From the NCBI GenBank assembly GCA_028290595.1, contig JAQGJO010000488.1:1-6052 (forward strand): a stretch of 6,052 bases of DNA, given 5' to 3'. Below, one piece after another: positions 5,823-6,052 of the stretch. The notes beneath the pieces are model-generated. The model saw only the letters and a program-made list of their open reading frames with translations, was not told the origin of the DNA and did not search any database. This DNA comes from Hyphomicrobiales bacterium. Lineage in GTDB: Bacteria; Pseudomonadota; Alphaproteobacteria; Rhizobiales; Beijerinckiaceae. The position numbers and the translations under genes were made by a program. Position 1 is the first letter of the stretch. Every line of letters begins with the position of its first letter.

Positions 5823-6052
5823 TCAATAGCCGACCGCTCCGCCGCCGCGCTGGCGCGAATCGCTGGCGCCCATCAGCAGGCCGTCGAGACGATGGATCGT
5901 TTGCGTCGAGCCAAAGGTCGAGCCGACACGCACATCGTGGCCCTTGCCTTCCAGCAGCTTGATCGTGTCGATCGACAATCCGCGTTCGACGCGCAATTCA
6001 TCCGGCTGCCATTGATGGTGGATACGCACTGCCTCGCTCGCCTCTGCGGCAT
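5823..6052 (-). CDS. ggt: Second gamma-glutamyltransferase copy, C-terminal part
   Basis: This is the 3' end of a second ggt on the minus strand; the 5' part lies beyond the right edge. About 75 C-terminal residues are visible, open to the edge, beginning AAEASEAVRIHHQWQPDE and ending GGGAVGY before TGA. They match residues 508-582 of the complete upstream copy with only three changes: Ala542 to Gly, Ala556 to Thr and Asn563 to Asp. The visible frame has no stop or shift. The catalytic threonine and signal peptide are outside the window, so activity cannot be judged. The tail-to-tail arrangement with the first copy suggests an inverted duplication. Roughly nine of about twelve base differences are silent, which argues the copy has been under protein-level selection rather than decaying. 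Confidence 0.93.
   Translation of the reverse strand, partial: AAEASEAVRIHHQWQPDELRVERGLSIDTIKLLEGKGHDVRVGSTFGSTQTIHRLDGLLMGASDSRQRGGGAVGY

Larger units (their letters stand above)
5372..6052. repeat. Long inverted repeat: tail-to-tail ggt duplication
   Basis: The 230 bases at 5372-5601 (plus) match the reverse complement of 5823-6052 without gaps. By hand I count about 12 mismatches, close to 95% identity. The match starts at the two TGA stops and runs to the window edge, so the right arm probably continues. The arms flank a 221-base centre that is itself partly mirror-arranged through two palindromic repeats. The structure is a tail-to-tail gene duplication, possibly maintained or homogenised by recombination between the arms. 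Confidence 0.93.

Overview
The window reads as chromosomal DNA from a GC-rich alphaproteobacterium, probably Hyphomicrobiales and most likely a Bradyrhizobium/Rhodopseudomonas-type lineage. The grounds are high GC, a leucyl aminopeptidase / MarR / NlpC-P60 gene neighbourhood, a DUF1194 protein, and a pair of palindromic intergenic repeats (CTCATCCTGAGGAG...GTCTCGAAGGAC) of the kind I associate with that group. The taxonomic call is inference.

Left block (1-1846, + strand): the C-terminal third of an M17 leucyl aminopeptidase, then a short MarR-type regulator with a candidate promoter in front of it, then an NlpC/P60 cysteine peptidase with two SH3-like domains and no signal peptide. The regulator and peptidase overlap by ATGA. 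A cytoplasmic NlpC/P60 enzyme of YkfC-like architecture beside an aminopeptidase suggests recycling of cell-wall peptides.

Middle (1843-2967): a convergent minus-strand gene has the fold signatures of trimeric purine nucleoside phosphorylase but has lost nearly every catalytic and ligand-binding residue. It looks like a pseudoenzyme or a repurposed family member. Its TAA stop and that of the NlpC gene are the two strands of one TTAA. It starts at TTG behind a strong Shine-Dalgarno. A 265-base divergent intergenic region separates it from the next block.

Right block (2968-5601, + strand): an exported DUF1194 protein with a von Willebrand A-like fold and an intact metal-binding DxSxS motif lies 21 bases before a complete periplasmic gamma-glutamyltransferase (ggt). 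The two are probably one transcription unit.

Right end (5602-6052): two palindromic repeats in opposite orientation are followed by the 3' end of a second ggt on the minus strand, about 95% identical to the first. Gene and repeat both mirror about a centre near 5710, so the duplication appears to have included the 3' flank. The most notable items are the degenerate PNP homologue, the tail-to-tail ggt duplication, and the apparent covariation in the stems of the two palindromes.
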